Source of the DNA: Aedes albopictus
Taxonomy: Eukaryota; Arthropoda; Insecta; Diptera; Culicidae
Length of the DNA: 64,000 nucleotides
Reading direction: 5' to 3'
Assembly (NCBI RefSeq): GCF_035046485.1
Contig: NC_085137.1
Span: 376,030,706-376,094,705, forward strand
Position 1 is the stretch's first letter. The number at the start of each line of letters is the position of its first letter. Shown piece by piece: positions 1 through 12,590 of this stretch. The position numbers and the translations under genes were made by a program. The notes beneath the pieces were generated by a model. That model was given only the letters and a program-made list of their open reading frames with translations, was not told the origin of the DNA and ran no database searches.

Positions 1-677
1 TTTTTTTTCAGACAAAAGACACCTCTTGTTCTAGGTTCTATGACCCGATCTTGTGTTTCTTAGACTACACTACAGATTTGAGTCAGTTGAGACCAATTCA
101 ATTTTTGAAATATCTAGCAGGAGCGAAATAAGTGGCGTTTTCAAAATATTGAATAAATAAAAAATATCAAAAAGATCACTTACAAATTAAAATCCTTTCG
201 TTGAAGCTTCAAAAATGTTGGCTTGGATCGATGAACAATTTTGGTGCTTGATTGCCTGTGAGTGATGACAATAACTAAATTACATGCGCCACCCCTGGAT
301 GGCGCAAATATCGAGAAACAAAAACGTTAGGCATTCGTTTGAAGAAAGAGTTTCAAAATGTGTTTTAGGATGGCAAATTTTCAATATTTAGGATGGCTGA
401 AATATGCGTAATTTTGCCTCTTAAAAATAAGTAACTCATCCCTTTTACCATTTATAGAATAAATTCCAATGCATTTTAATTTACCTAATATGTTCAAAAA
501 TCTATTTTGAACAATTATCAAAACATAATCCAACAGTTTTTCAGTGGATTTCATTTCTATATGGACTCCTTAACTTATAGTTTGAGTTTTGCACATTTCG
601 TCAATCATTCGTTGCAAGTGTTTGGAAGCAGACATACCCAAGTCACGCACACCATTTAGGAAATTTAGGTTTGATGA
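1..677. other. AT-rich intergenic sequence
   Basis: No coding region, repeat array or element boundary could be supported in this stretch. Confidence 0.5.
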
Positions 678-687
678 TACAGAGTTT

Positions 688-847
688 TTTTTTAAATCTG
701 TATTAACGAGATTTTTAGCCCTAGGCTCGGGACCCACGCTTTACTTCCCTTCCGAATGAAGAACTCATATTTTGCGAGTTTGTTGGGAGTGGGATTCGAT
801 CCCAGGTCCTCGGCGTGATAGTCAAGTGTTCTAATCATCACACCAGC
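688..847 (-). mobile_element. tRNA-derived SINE, copy 1
   Basis: Read on the minus strand, the sequence starts with a tRNA-like A box (TGGTGTGATGATTAGAACAC type) and a B box (GGGATCGAATCCC) about 30 bases further on. It ends in an A tail, seen as a T run at 682-692. The direct repeat TACAGAGTTT flanks it at 678-687 and 848-857, as expected for LINE-assisted insertion. A second copy of the same family lies at 16830-17024 and is nearly identical through the conserved body. The family name is not certain; it is a tRNA-related SINE distinct from the Feilai-like copy at 47531. Confidence 0.8.
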
Positions 848-857
848 TACAGAGTTT

Positions 858-2952
858 GAATCTTATTTGCTACTAGCCACATGAGCATATATAACTTAAT
901 TCGGTTGAATAAAACTATTTTTTTTTTGTGATTTGGCGTTAGTTCGAAGAGTTGTTCATAATTTAGACATCCCTACATACGCAGTAACAAGAGCGATGTA
1001 AAATTGCGACATTAATCGATATTTGACTAAACGGCAATATAGGTGAAAATCTTGTTTGTCGGGAGAATTCGTTGAACTGTATAATGGTCATGCATATTTT
1101 AAACTTATTTTTTTCTGGTTGATCCTATCAGTAATATACACTGGACGGTTATATATGTTTCTGTACGATTTCCACTGAATTCGAACAATTCCAATTAGTC
1201 ATCTCCACAAGGGCCAGTTGACCTCGTCGTGTCTCGAAAGAGATCCTTACCTGCAAAAGAGATAAAGAAAAAAATATACCGTAAGTCCACTGTCTACACG
1301 TATATAATCAATCATGAATGGCATTTAATAAAATCACGTTCCTCGCGTCAAACCGCATAAAATCGAATGAGATTCTGACGATCCTTCTTCGAAATTCAAC
1401 CCTTAAGCCCTACCGAGTTGCACCCCGCTTCTTCATAAGGCCCGAAGCATCGTACCAAGTAGGTAGATTCGCCCTGGCCTCAGTGACGTAACCTCGTTTT
1501 TTTTTGCAGGCAGCGCGTTAAAACATGCACTTTGTGTTGAACTAGCAGCGCAGCGACACGACGACACAGAAAGCGGCGAGTTGTTCACACAGTCCAGATG
1601 AGGCACCGACTGTCTGCAACGAGAAGAAGCCGTGGCGGTGTCGACCGGTACATCCAAACAAGAGAGATGAGATCTCGGACCGCCGGCTGCCGCCGCCGCA
1701 GCCACGCCGCCTCGCGAAACGGGGTTGAAAGTCATGAAGGCAAGCAGCATCGACCGCGCCAGGGTACCAGGCACCAGGGTCGTTTGCACCGAGGGGATGA
1801 GCCGTGCCCGATTGGTTTGGTACACAGTGCACTATGAGAAGTTACTGACTAAAGCCGTGACCAAGTCAACAAAAGTAGTGCATAATTAAAACATTATGTC
1901 ATCTACCCCTGGTTTTCTGGCTAGATAAAATAATCGAATTGTGGCGATTGTGACTTGTTCGAGTCGGTTAGTAGTATTACAAGATGAACCTTCTTTCGAA
2001 ATGATAGGAGGTTCGTGTTAGAAGACCAAGACGAATTGAATTGAACTGTCACGGTCAACGTCGTGATTTCCAACTGAATGTAAACATGGGAAATCATGAA
2101 ATGATATTTCACACGCACGAAGAGACTATCATCTTCTGGCTTTACTATCTAGCTGAATGGCTTCAGTAGACAAACGGAAATTGCTGTGTGCGGCGAACCA
2201 CCTGTGTGGTGTGGTTTCATGGTTTGAGGTTTTATGGTTTGGATTCCGGGATTTTACGACGAGAATGATGATCTGTAATGTATCATTTTATTCCTAAGGT
2301 GGAAAATGATAGGTTGTGTTTCCAGTGAGACAAAAAGTGCTGGAAAAAATGTACCATCGTTGCATTAAGGTGAAGAGTAATGTTGAAACATCGCACCGAA
2401 CTTGATTTGGATTGTGGTTTCTGGTTCAGTTATTACGTTATGATTTCTATGACAGATGGAAGTATCCCGAATGCTTGGAGATATAATAGTCCATGAAGAA
2501 TATATGAAGAAGTGTATGTACACAGGGTCATATATTTGACAAGGAAAGCACTCAAGAAACAACATCAGTTTGACACTCATGAAAATTCGATCGAGTCAAA
2601 CAAGATGTTTAAGCCAAGGTTTGAGCATTGGTTTCTATTTGATCAAATATTTGACTCTGTGTACTAACGGCTTAAGATTAAAAAAAATAGAGTTTGACAA
2701 ATTTTCATAGGATTGCTCGTAGTTGCTACGCCAGTACCTACCTATTAAGTACACAAGAAATCAATGAGAAATCAAAACCGCCCACGGCAGACCTTATATA
2801 CCTCTGCGTCTGTGCAAGTTCATGCGGACATTACTGTGAAGATAATGCGACGCAGTTCGATAATTTTCAATTTGTAGACGGAAAGAAATAAATCATAATC
2901 ACGAACTAGCTGCTGTTGGAATCTTGCCGATGTTGCTTGAATTTTGAAAGGA
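858..2952. other. Intergenic stretch without supported genes
   Basis: The segment around 1590-1830 is richer in G+C and has overlapping short ORFs on both strands, but none has recognisable domains or splice signals that make a gene model. A possible splice-like motif on the minus strand near 1255 (CAG/GTAAGG) could equally be chance. Nothing else is supported. Confidence 0.45.
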
Positions 2953-3006
2953 GATCAGAAGGCCGGCTCCAGAGGCACGTTATCCTCCATTTGGAACATT
3001 TGTGCC
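2953..3006 (-). repeat. LINE 3'-tail fragment (shared tail, copy 1)
   Basis: On the minus strand this matches the 3' terminal part of the Lian-like LINE at 28421-28476, including the core GATAACGTGCCTCTGGAGCC followed by GGCCTTCTGAT. Only about 54 bases are shared; the rest of the LINE 3' UTR is not present. It is most simply a severely 5'-truncated LINE copy or the tail of a non-autonomous partner. Confidence 0.65.
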
Positions 3007-3030
3007 AATTTTTCTACGAAGAATTTCTCT

Positions 3031-3110
3031 AGACGAGCTAAGTGGTCTAGGGGCTACCAGTTCTGATTCGTATGCAGAAGATCTAGGGTTAAATCCCTGG
3101 CTTATCCCTT
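3031..3110 (+). repeat. tRNA-like SINE head, degenerate
   Basis: The segment has an A-box-like block (GAGCTAAGTGGTCTAGGGG) and, about 45 bases downstream, a B-box-like block (GGGTTAAATCCC). The spacing fits a tRNA-derived Pol III promoter. It cannot be folded confidently into a complete tRNA, so a SINE head or tRNA pseudogene is more likely than a tRNA gene. No clear target duplication was found. Confidence 0.35.
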
Positions 3111-3478
3111 TCCTCTTACTTTGTATCTTTATATATACTTTCTCCCTTCTCTTTACATATGTGTACAACTCATGAATATTCACATGTTCATAGCCATCGC
3201 TAGAACTAAAACGGGTACTAAATGCCGTTTCCCTTCCTTCCAAACTTTCATACTGTCAATCTTATCAGATAACGCCTACGAGATATGTCATCAAGCGAAC
3301 TGCGCCGCAATATTTTCAGAGTAATAATCACACTAATCTTTCACCTTATGCCTGGCATCCACGCACCAATGTATGAACCCTCTGCCAACCGTTTCCCAGC
3401 AACACTCCGAAATCCACATGAATTTGCGCAGACGCAGACGTATATTCGGTCTGCTGTGGTTACAAACGATTCACGCTA

Positions 3479-3809
3479 TGTCTGAACCAGCAGATTATAA
3501 AAATTGAATGTACATCGGGTTTCTTTCCACCAAACATTAGCATTCAAGCTATATTTTCATTTGCAGAAGGTTTTAAAATATTCAATCGGTGAAAATTTTT
3601 CCATACATTTTGTATGGGGGAGAAATTGGCCGAAAATGACAATTTCATGTAAATTTGTATAAAAAAACAGCTAAAAAGATGAAAATATCAAAATTTCCCC
3701 GATGAAATATTGTAAAACCTTCTGCAAATGAAAATATAGCTTGAATGCTAATGTTTGGTGGAAAGAAACCCGATGTACATTCAATTTTTATAATCTGCTG
3801 GTTCAGACA
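3479..3809. mobile_element. Foldback MITE, TA-flanked
   Basis: Arms of about 105 bp (3479-3585 and 3705-3809) are nearly perfect reverse complements, starting TGTCTGAACCAGCAGATTAT and separated by a loop of roughly 120 bp. TA dinucleotides flank both ends (3477-3478 and 3810-3811). The flanking GCTA/TAGC is itself palindromic, so the exact target duplication is ambiguous. There is no coding capacity. TA flanks would fit a Tc1/mariner-type MITE. Confidence 0.7.
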
Positions 3810-4029
3810 TAGCATGCGATTGCAATCATCACTTCTGTCCCCTTCCCCACATTGACCTGCAACCTGACGTGGCGAGCGCCATTGTTGCCTAAAACTAGAA
3901 GATGGCCAAGCTCACACACTGAAGATGCCTTCTAGTCCCCGGCAGATATCTCATTGGTTCCTTGTGTGATTGTAGCTGGTCTGGCGATACTGGAGCATCC
4001 GCGGGCGGTCAATTAAGTTCAAGCTCAAT

Positions 4030-5160
4030 TTTTCTTCGGAGAATTTTTCTAGAATTTCAAGAAATTGCTTCCGGAGTTCCTTGGGAAGTAGCTAGAGGAG
4101 GACTGGCAGGTTTTTTTTTCGTTTCGATAATTCTTCCGGGAACTCCAAAAAGAATTCCCCCAGAAATTCCAAAACGAATTACTCCGTAATTCCAAGAGGA
4201 AATTCATTGGGAATTCCATGGAGAATTTCCCAGGGAATTCCATGGAGAATTTCCCAGGGAATTCCATGGAAAATTCCTCTGAGAATTCCAAGGAGAAATC
4301 CTCCGGGAATTCCAAGGGAAATTCATTTATTTTTTTTATTTTGATTTTTTTGTTTTTTATTTTTTTTAATTTCTTTTTTTATTTTTATTTTATTTATTTT
4401 TTTTTATTTATTTTTTCCTTCGGTAGAATTCTAAGGAATTCTAAGGAAAATTACAAGGGGAATTCCAATGAAAAAAGGAATTACAAGATATTTTTTTCCG
4501 GAAATTCTATGGGAAATTCCTCCAGAGATTCCAAGGGAAACTTCTACGGGTATTCCTAGGGGAATTCCAAAAGGAATTTCTCGGGGAATTCAAAGGGAAT
4601 TCCTCTGAGAATTCAAAAGGGAAATCCTTCGGTAATTCGAGAAGAATGCTAAGAGAAACTCTGTCGAGAATTCAAAGGCAAATTCCTCCAAGAATTCTAA
4701 GGAAAACTCTACCGGGAATTCTTACGAGCACTGCTCCAGGAATTCCTACGAGAAGACACCCGGGGAGTTCCTACGAGAGTTCCAAAGGTAATTCTTGCGG
4801 GAATGCCTCTGAAAATCTTCACGGCGATTTCCTACGATAATTACCCCGGGAATATTTACGAGTATTGTTCTAAGAAATACTACAAGAATTACTCCGAGAA
4901 TTCCAAGGAAAATTCCTCCAAGCAATCGTACTGGCATTTTTACTGGAATTCCTACGTCAATTCTTCCGGGAATTCCTCTAGAAGTTCCCCCGGAAATTTC
5001 TCCGGAAAATCCTGTAAACATTCCCCAGAAATTCTTCTAGGATTAGGATTTCCTCCAGAAATTCCCCTCGGAATTCTTACAAAAGTTCTTACAGAAATTC
5101 CTCGCGAATTTTGTTCAGGAATTTCACCAGGAGGTTATGAATATCCGGAGGAAATACTTA
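4030..5160. repeat. Imperfect tandem array of GAATTCC-rich units
   Basis: Dozens of variants of a unit near 24 bp, built on GGAATTCC alternating with AAGG, GGGAA or CCTC blocks, fill this stretch. A T-rich tract at 4327-4425 interrupts it. Open frames running across the array only mirror the repeat (residues such as EFPGNS over and over) and are not treated as proteins. The array ends directly against the RTE-like LINE fragment at 5161. Confidence 0.8.
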
Positions 5161-5815
5161 GAAACGCGGCAGCAATGTTACGATAGACGGGGATACTTTC
5201 GAGGTGGTAGAAGAATTCGTCTACCTCGGTTCCTTGCTAACGGCTGACAATAACGTGAGCCGTGAAATACGATGGCGTATCATCAGTGGAAGTCGTGCCT
5301 ACTATGGGCTCCAGAAGAAGCTGCGGTCAAAAAAGATTCACCCCCGCACCAAATGTACCATGTACAAGACGTTAATAAGACCGGTGGTTCTCTACGGACA
5401 CGAGACATGGACAATGCTCGAGGAGGACCTGCAAGCACTCGGAGTTTTCGAGCGACGGGTGCTAAGGACGATCTTCGGTGGCGTGCAGGAGAACGGTGTG
5501 TGGCGGAGAAGGATGAACCACGAGCTCGCTGCACTCTACGGCGAACCCAGCATCCAGAAAGTGACCAAAGCCGGAAGGATACGATGGGCAGGGCATGTTG
5601 CAAGAATGCCGGACAACAACCCTGCAAAGTTGGTGTTTGCTAACCATCCGGTTGGTACAAGAAGGCGTGGAGCGCAGAGAGCACGATGGGCGGACCAGGT
5701 GGAGCGTGATCTGGCGAGTGTTGGGCGTAACCGCGGTTGGAGAGCTGCAGTTGCAAATTGAGTATTATGGCGACAAATTGTTGATTCAGTATTATCATGA
5801 ATTTGATGTTAACTA
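5161..5815 (+). pseudogene. RTE-like non-LTR retrotransposon, 3' fragment
   Basis: An open frame from 5161 to 5761 encodes the region downstream of the reverse transcriptase palm of an endonuclease-reverse transcriptase. Visible blocks are VVEEFVYLGS, an IRPVVLYGHETW block, GVWRRRMNHEL and GRIRWAGHVARMP, all typical of insect RTE-type LINE C-termini. The catalytic YADD box and the endonuclease are missing because the copy is 5'-truncated. The 3' part after the stop (5762-5815) is short and ends in an AAATAAATGAAATGA-like simple tail, as RTE elements often do. Clade assignment is from memory of such C-termini and could instead be a related clade. Confidence 0.75.
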
Positions 5816-7710
5816 AATAAATGAAATGACTTAGAAACGCGAGGGTCTGCTTTGCCACCTCGATTTCCTTCTTAAAGCAACCTTCACCTGCTGTTAAATC
5901 AAATTGCTTAAAGCCATTCAATTCTTCTCAATCGGTTAGAAACAAACAAGCAAACACTACTAATATGCTTATACACAATTATTCTTTTCCCGATAAACCG
6001 GTTCTCCTCGAAGAATTAAAACTCCGAGTGTAACGAGTCAAAGTCAACAAACAAGAAAAGCCTCAATAACAAAACATCGTGCCCCGGTTTGTGGTCAGGT
6101 TAGCCGGTGAAGGTCAACCACGTAGTCGTCATACCTGCTGCCCTGCTGTGACCCCTTAAAATCCATTACTTAAAAGTCTATCGAGTAGAACTCGAACTCG
6201 AACAGTCTCCGTCCATGTGGGGAACCATTTCTTTCCATTTAGGGACAAATCCGGTTCGTATCAGTACAGCGGACAGCGCAACGACGACGATGGCGACGGG
6301 GACCCGACAACGGCTCGTACAACTGCTGCGGAAACCTGAACAAACTTTTCAGAGCAATTAGAATGCACGATAGATCGGTTTTGTCGGAAGGTTGGAAGGC
6401 TGGTTCGCTGCATAGTGCTATACCCTAACAGAAATGAACAACAAATTGTCACACAATGTTTCGTAACACTATAATAAGACAATATAATTTAGCGATTGTT
6501 GATACCTGTTGATACTATTTTTTTATTTGAGAATCTCCACAAAAAAATTAAAATTTTGTATGGTAGAAATCTTACCATTAAATAAATTTTGGAAGATCGT
6601 AGACGTTTCTTTATTTTATTATTTTGTTTGTTGTTCTGTATTCGATACAACAGGCTGCAAAGATGTAATAGAGTATTCCAGAAAGTAAGAACTAGAGAAT
6701 TCTTCGTGTTCTACAGAATGCACTGATGTGACACTTTGAAATAGGTAGCTCTATTTCTACATGTATTCTTATCCGGGTAGCGCCAACAAATATTAAATCA
6801 GGTGTTCCTTTCGAAAAATTGTTTGACCGACGATGACGGTTGCTGGAAGGTAATGAATGCTGTTGTTGCTGCCGCCGATGCAGGTAGGTCCAATTATGGA
6901 TACATTTCAATATGGACACGCGGTTGAGAACGAGACGGATCTTGAGCTTTGGTCGCTTACTCGCGCGGTAGGCTTTGGTCACGTCTTGGCGCACTCACGC
7001 TTTGTCGTCCTCAGTCGTCACATAAAGTCGCGTAAAGCGCAATAAGTGGTGGCAGTCGGCAGGTAAATATCGCCTTCGACGTCTCTCGTCGATCGCGCTA
7101 TCGAGTCTCGTGTAATGGTGAGTCGCATGCATTCCATAAGCTGTGCAATGTGTGCTGAATGGCGGGCAGTCATTGTGTATGTGCGCGCAGTTTAATGTTT
7201 GTGGAGAGAACCTGTTTTCAATAAGCGAACTTAGTGGCTTTATTGTACTAGAGAGGGAAACTTTTAGCTTTAGCGAAGATAAAAAGGTATAACGTTTGCT
7301 TGACGGCCTTAAGGAAGCTTGACGTTTGCTAGAATAGTATAGTATAGCTTCGATATATTGTCCATATCGGTCATTCATTCATCGATTTTGAAGCAAGTAG
7401 ACCCTTTGTAGGCATATTTGAGTTGAATCTAATTCAACGACAGTCAACATGAATGTATCATCTTTAAGGAATATTTACCAAGGAAAGAACTGAAGAAACA
7501 ACATCAGTTCGATACTGATCTTTTTGGACAAACATTTGACCCTTAAGTTTTCGGTCATAATTAAGTTAATATACTATGTACCTGATAGGCAATCACCTTT
7601 ACTGGTCTCGATCCTGGGCCAATCGCTTCCAGCCGCCCTGAACGATTAGAGCCCTTAGGTACTCAACTGCAAAAATGCAACGTGTGTCCGGCCTACCACG
7701 AAACCTTACT
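5816..7710. other. Intergenic stretch, possible LINE remnant at its end
   Basis: No gene is supported. Around 6250-7380 there are short overlapping ORFs on both strands with no recognisable domain. The minus strand at 7590-7650 reads like a decayed LINE C-terminus (GGWKRLAQDRDQ), too short to assign. Confidence 0.4.
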
Positions 7711-9779
7711 TTAACTTCTACTCTCGATTAGCCTAGATAGCTGTTTAGTATCTGTATCGGTTAGTTCAATTGGCTAAAAATAGCACTACGGCCTGCTCCA
7801 GTGGTGGGAGTCCACTAGTCAGGTGACCCCTAATTCATGGCGTTATGCGGAATTATGCTTACCGTGCATAGGGATGAATAGCAAACGAAGTCTGTGGAGT
7901 ATCACACTCCACAGTATTTTTCCCTTATTGTGCTAACCGGAGCAATAGCGGGTCCACTGCGCTATTGCTCCGTTCTCCGAAACTATCAGCTGTGTTCTTT
8001 AGTCTCAATCTTGAGGCTTAATAAGGACGGGATTATGAAGATGTCATTGATTAGCTAAACTTTTGACCTCTATGCTTTCGTATTATGCGATTTAAACACT
8101 GTATTTTGTGTATCCTCGTCTTTGGTGTTTTCCAATCGATACCGCTCTGGTTTTATTGCTGCTGTTCTTTATTTTGTGCTGTGATTGTAAATAGTTCAAT
8201 CTTGCCTTGTTTGGGAAGCGAGTACGGTTAGGATAGCTCAGCTCAATTTTCAGAATGAAAGAACAGCGACGATCAATCTTTTCAGACTTATGCAAAATGA
8301 TACAGTCCAAGTGGCTGTAGTTTAAGAACCTTAAATTCGTAAAGGACATTCCTATCTAAGGAACCTTGTGAACCCGGTGTTTGCTATTTTCAAATAGCAA
8401 ACTTGCGTGTCATGCCTCGAGCATGTGTGCTTGTCAACAACGCAATCGTTACTACACTCATCTTTGAAATAATCACTAGAGGTGTCTGTGCTGTCACAAT
8501 TGATGTATCTGCTAGAAACCTTAACAGGAAATACGTCTATTGTTCGGTTCATCTACCGCATGATGAGCTATCTCCTACGGATGCTTTCAAGTAAGTCATC
8601 ACATACTGCACTTCAAAAGGCCTTCCGCTAATTGTTGGCAGTGATGCTAATGTTCACTATGTTATCTGGGGCAGCTCACACATTAACTTGAGAGGCTCCT
8701 GTTTGATGGAGTACTCAAGTAGTACAGATCTTGAATTACTTAATATAGGCAACTGCCCAACTTTCATGGTATCTGCTAGAGAGGAAGTGTTAAGACATAA
8801 CGCTTTGTTTTAGCAGAATTAGTCACGTGTTGACCAATTGGCATGTGTCAGATGAAGAATCTTTATCTGATCATCGCTACATCTTTTTCTAACACTTGAA
8901 TGTTACTTCGCAAACTTTGCGTTTCAGGAATTCCCGGTCAATCAACTGGGATCTCTTTACCGATTTGGTTGCAGCCAAATTTCATGGATACTCATCATCC
9001 ATTGACACTCCAAGTGATTTAGATGATGCCGTTGATACTACAACGGCCTTCATCATGGAAGCTTTTGAAGAAGCTTGCCCTCTGCGGTCTGTGAAGACCA
9101 CAAGAGGAATCCCTTGGTGGAACTCTGATCTGGCGAAGCTCAGGAAACAATGTAGAAAGAGTTGGAACAGTCGACGATCTGCTGGATCGGAGGCTTTCAG
9201 GTCGGCTCGTAAGGCCTACCAGAAAGTTCTTCGGTCTGCTGAACGATCCGGCTAGAAAAACCTTTGTACAAATGTTTCCAGTCTGAGTGAAGCCAGTCGG
9301 TTGAACAAAATCCTTGCAAAATCTAAGGATTTTCAAGTGAACGAACTTCGTTTGCCAAATGGTGATTTCACTTCCTCTGAAAAGGAAGTTTTGGGATGTT
9401 TATTCCATACACACTTCCCCGGATGTGTGGATATTACATCTTCGGATAAACCTGATGTCTTTTCTTGTAGTTATGATTCTTTAGCTTCGGCTCGAAGTAT
9501 CATAACTTTAGAATCAATTAAATGGGTACTTAATAGCTTTGCTCCTTTCAAATCTCCTGGGCAGATGGGATTTATCCTCTTTGCTTCAGAAGGGATTTGG
9601 TCATTTTAAACATGTTTTGAAACAACTACTTGTTTGCAGTTTTGCTACAGGGTGTATTCCCAAATCCTGGCGGGCTATTACTGTAAAGTTTATTCCGAAA
9701 GTGGGTCGTGCGTCGTATGAAGAAGCAAAGAGCTTCAGACCTATCAGTATGACCTCTTTTCTTTTGGAATGCTTAGAAC

Positions 9780-10207
9780 CAGGGTTGCAAAAAAATGAAA
9801 GCATCCAACGAACGTGAGTTTTTGTTTTTGTCTTTTCACCACACCGCTTCTGACGTTAAAGCTTCTTTCCTTCACGGAGGCGGGTGAGAAGAGAACAAAA
9901 ATTCTCTCGTCGCTCACATCGTGGTGACGGCGAGATTCAATAACAACTTTTTCCCTGTCATTGGCACTCAAAAGAGAAAATTCACTACGCTTGCTTATGG
10001 GCCAGTCGCATTCATGCGGCCGTTGTTGACATGAAGCATCCATCAGCGCAGAGCGTGTGTTGATAATGGTGGAGTCATTACGTCCACAAAGTAGTTGAGT
10101 TTTTCTGTGTTCACTTTCAAGTATCTCACAGCGGAGCTGAAAATGAATGCCTAAAGCATTCAGTTCAGCAAAATGTCATTCAATTGAATGTGACTTTTTC
10201 AACCCTG
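9780..10207. mobile_element. hAT-type MITE, copy 1
   Basis: This 428-bp insert begins CAGGGTTGCAAAAA and ends TTTTTCAACCCTG, giving short imperfect terminal inverted repeats. It is flanked by an exact 8-bp duplication CTTAGAAC (9772-9779 and 10208-10215). The intact LINE copy carries a single CTTAGAAC near 26147-26154, an empty site. The 8-bp duplication and the CAGGG terminus indicate the hAT superfamily. There is no transposase. A second copy lies at 50541-50990. Confidence 0.92.
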
Positions 10208-10382
10208 CTTAGAACGCATTGTGGATCATCACATCCGTGATGTTCATCTGGCCAATGTTTCTCTTCATGTGAATCAACATGCTTACCAATCTGGAAAGTG
10301 CACTGTGAATCTTTTACACAAAGTTGTTTACGATATCGAGAAGGCATTCGCTCAAAAGCAATCCTGCTTGAATGTTTTCTTA

Positions 10383-10523
10383 CGGCGCCGACATAGTGCC
10401 GCTTCAAAGTGAGAGTGGGAGTGCGCGTCCAAAGGATTTTCGTGGATTTGCTGTTGTTGATATTCTTTTTTGCGGCTTCGCACACGCGCACTCTCACTCT
10501 CACGCGTAACTATAACGGCACCC
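10383..10523. mobile_element. 141-bp hairpin MITE with TTA duplication (PIF/Harbinger-like)
   Basis: The insert starts CGGCGCCGACATAGT and its reverse-complemented end starts GGGTGCCGTTATAGT. TTA is duplicated at 10380-10382 and 10524-10526. Internally an AGTGAGAGTGGGAGTGCGCG block is mirrored by CACGCGCACTCTCACTCTCA, so the whole element can fold into a hairpin. The intact LINE copy has the uninterrupted sequence near 26318. A TWA-type 3-bp duplication suits PIF/Harbinger; the superfamily call is inferred. Confidence 0.85.
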
Positions 10524-11704
10524 TTAGATATCGTGGGTGCCTTTGACAACATGCCTTTCGATGCCATATTGGAAGCCGCACGAGGTCATGGGGTCTCCAA
10601 TGATTTCCAATTGGATTCACCAAATGATCAAAAACCGACATCTCTTCTCGACATCGCCTCAAGTAGCGATAAGGAAATTGAGTGATGGTGGGTGCCCCCA
10701 AAGGGGAGTCTTGTTAGTACTTCTATGCAATCTTGTAACAGATACGCTATTGAGACAACTCAATAATAGCGGTTTTCATACTTATGGTTTTGGCGATGAT
10801 TGCCTAGCATTGTTAGTTCGATGATATGTGCATCAGCAGCCTTTTCAATCTGATTCAAAACGCTCTTTAGGTATGTTGAGGGTTGGTATCGTCAATATGG
10901 ACACTAGGAAATTGCGAGTAAAGTATCTATTGTACTTTTCACGGAAAAGCGAAACCGTAATGGCGTTCGACCTTTGCGTCTCTTTGATTATGAATTAAAT
11001 GGCGCAGTTGCATTACTCTTTTCGAGCAAGTTTCTTTAATAACTATGGTTGAGTTTCTAGCAAAATATAGTACAAAAATGAAGATTAATTTTCTTTATAC
11101 GACAAAATAAAAAATCAAACAAAAAAATAGACATACACTCTTTCTTCACATCTCAATTAAAGTATGTGAATTCCCAAAACATAGAAATGAACCTAACTCA
11201 AGTAGAGATAAAGTATTGATGACCAAATCCTATAAGAGATGAAAAATCTGAAAATAATATCTAAAGCATGGAACATAGAGCTGAGAAATTGCAAATTTCA
11301 TACCAGACAGTGCCGGATTTAGGCTTCGGGAGGCCCCGGGGCAAACCATATAAAGTGGGCCCCCGAAACCAAAATTTGAATAAATTTACGTTTTTAAAAT
11401 CTTGCGATTTTTTTTTTGATTTTTACATTATTTTGGAAAGTGACAAGACAACTGTTTTGCTCGTTCAAAACCATATTTTTTCATTTGGTTTAAACTTTTA
11501 TCGGAATTTATAACATTTATGCAAGTTTTAGAACTTGACGTTCAGTTAAAATCTTAAATAATGTAACATAAAGCAATTTTATTTTGGATTGCAACATTCT
11601 ACGAGTATTTGAAGATTCAGATCAAATAAAGCGATCGCGATCGGGAAGTGATGGGCAGCTGGGCATATACAAATGATGGCCTGCAAATTATCTACTACTG
11701 GCTC

Positions 11705-12230
11705 ATACATAATCCTTTGAGGAATTCTAAAGAGAAACCTTTGAGGAGTTCCTGAAGAAAAAAAAAATAAGGAATCAGATTACCTGCTTTGAAGTAATTA
11801 TTAAAAGGAATTCCTGAAGAATGCGTAAAGCAGTTCATGATATAATTTTTGGAAGAATTTTTGAAAGGATTCTAAGAAGAGTTTCTGAAGGAAACCTTTT
11901 GGGAATTTCTGAAGCATTCCAATGAAAAACTCCTCAGCAAATCCTGAAATAATCACTGAGGAATTTCCAAAATTATCTTTGAAGGAATTCTTGGAAAAAT
12001 GCAGAAGAAATGCTTGGAGGATTCCCTGAGGGAAGGGGCGTTAAGTTCACAAACTTCTAAAGAAATCTTTATGGATTATTTTTTTCAATGAATGTATCTA
12101 AATAATAAAGGAATCGTTGGAGAAATTTCTGAAGAATCATTGGAGATTTTTGGTAGAAAACTTTAGATAAAGTTTTGTATGTATTTTAGGAAGATTTCTT
12201 GAAAATTTACTTCGAGAAATTCCTGTGCTA
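11705..12230. repeat. Degenerate GAATTCC-type array inside a hAT element
   Basis: Irregularly spaced GGAATTCCTGAAG, GGAATTTCTGAAG and related units recur here, the same family as the larger arrays at 31.4-47.5 kb but more diverged. It lies wholly inside the 11308-13008 element. Confidence 0.65.
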
Positions 12231-12590
12231 TATTTTACACCAGTTGAGAATCATTCGCTTTCAATACGAATTTGATGAAGACACAAACTTTCTTGGTGGT
12301 TCATAATTTAAAGCATGTCAAAATTCGAGTATTTCCCAATCACAATAGCAACCTTACAGCAGTGAAATAACGAACTATACACTACCTGAAAATGTACATT
12401 TGGTATACATTGCATTCTTAAAACTATTACTGAATTTGTAATAATGTTGATATAAAGATGATCTATTTATATTTTGATTTATTACAACTGACCTTTTTAT
12501 AACTGTATGATATGTATAATGAAAAACTTGTTTTCAGCCCGATTTCATCATTATCAAATATGTTTAAATATGACAAACGTCGATGTATGT

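Larger units (their letters stand above)
7711..10998 (+). pseudogene. Decayed Lian/LOA-like LINE copy, interrupted
   Basis: Almost every part aligns in order with the better preserved element at 24009-28483. Homology starts in the 5' UTR (7711 matching about 24047), continues through endonuclease and reverse transcriptase, and stops near 10998 (matching about 26785), so the RNase H part and 3' UTR are absent. Multiple stops and frameshifts are present. The RT box is degraded: the FADD motif of the other copy reads as a GDD variant near 10790. Two DNA-type MITEs interrupt it at 9780-10207 and 10383-10523. At both sites the other LINE copy shows the uninterrupted sequence. Confidence 0.9.

Noticed and set aside
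3031..3110. A functional tRNA gene
   Set aside because: A- and B-box-like blocks are present, but acceptor and anticodon stems do not pair properly.
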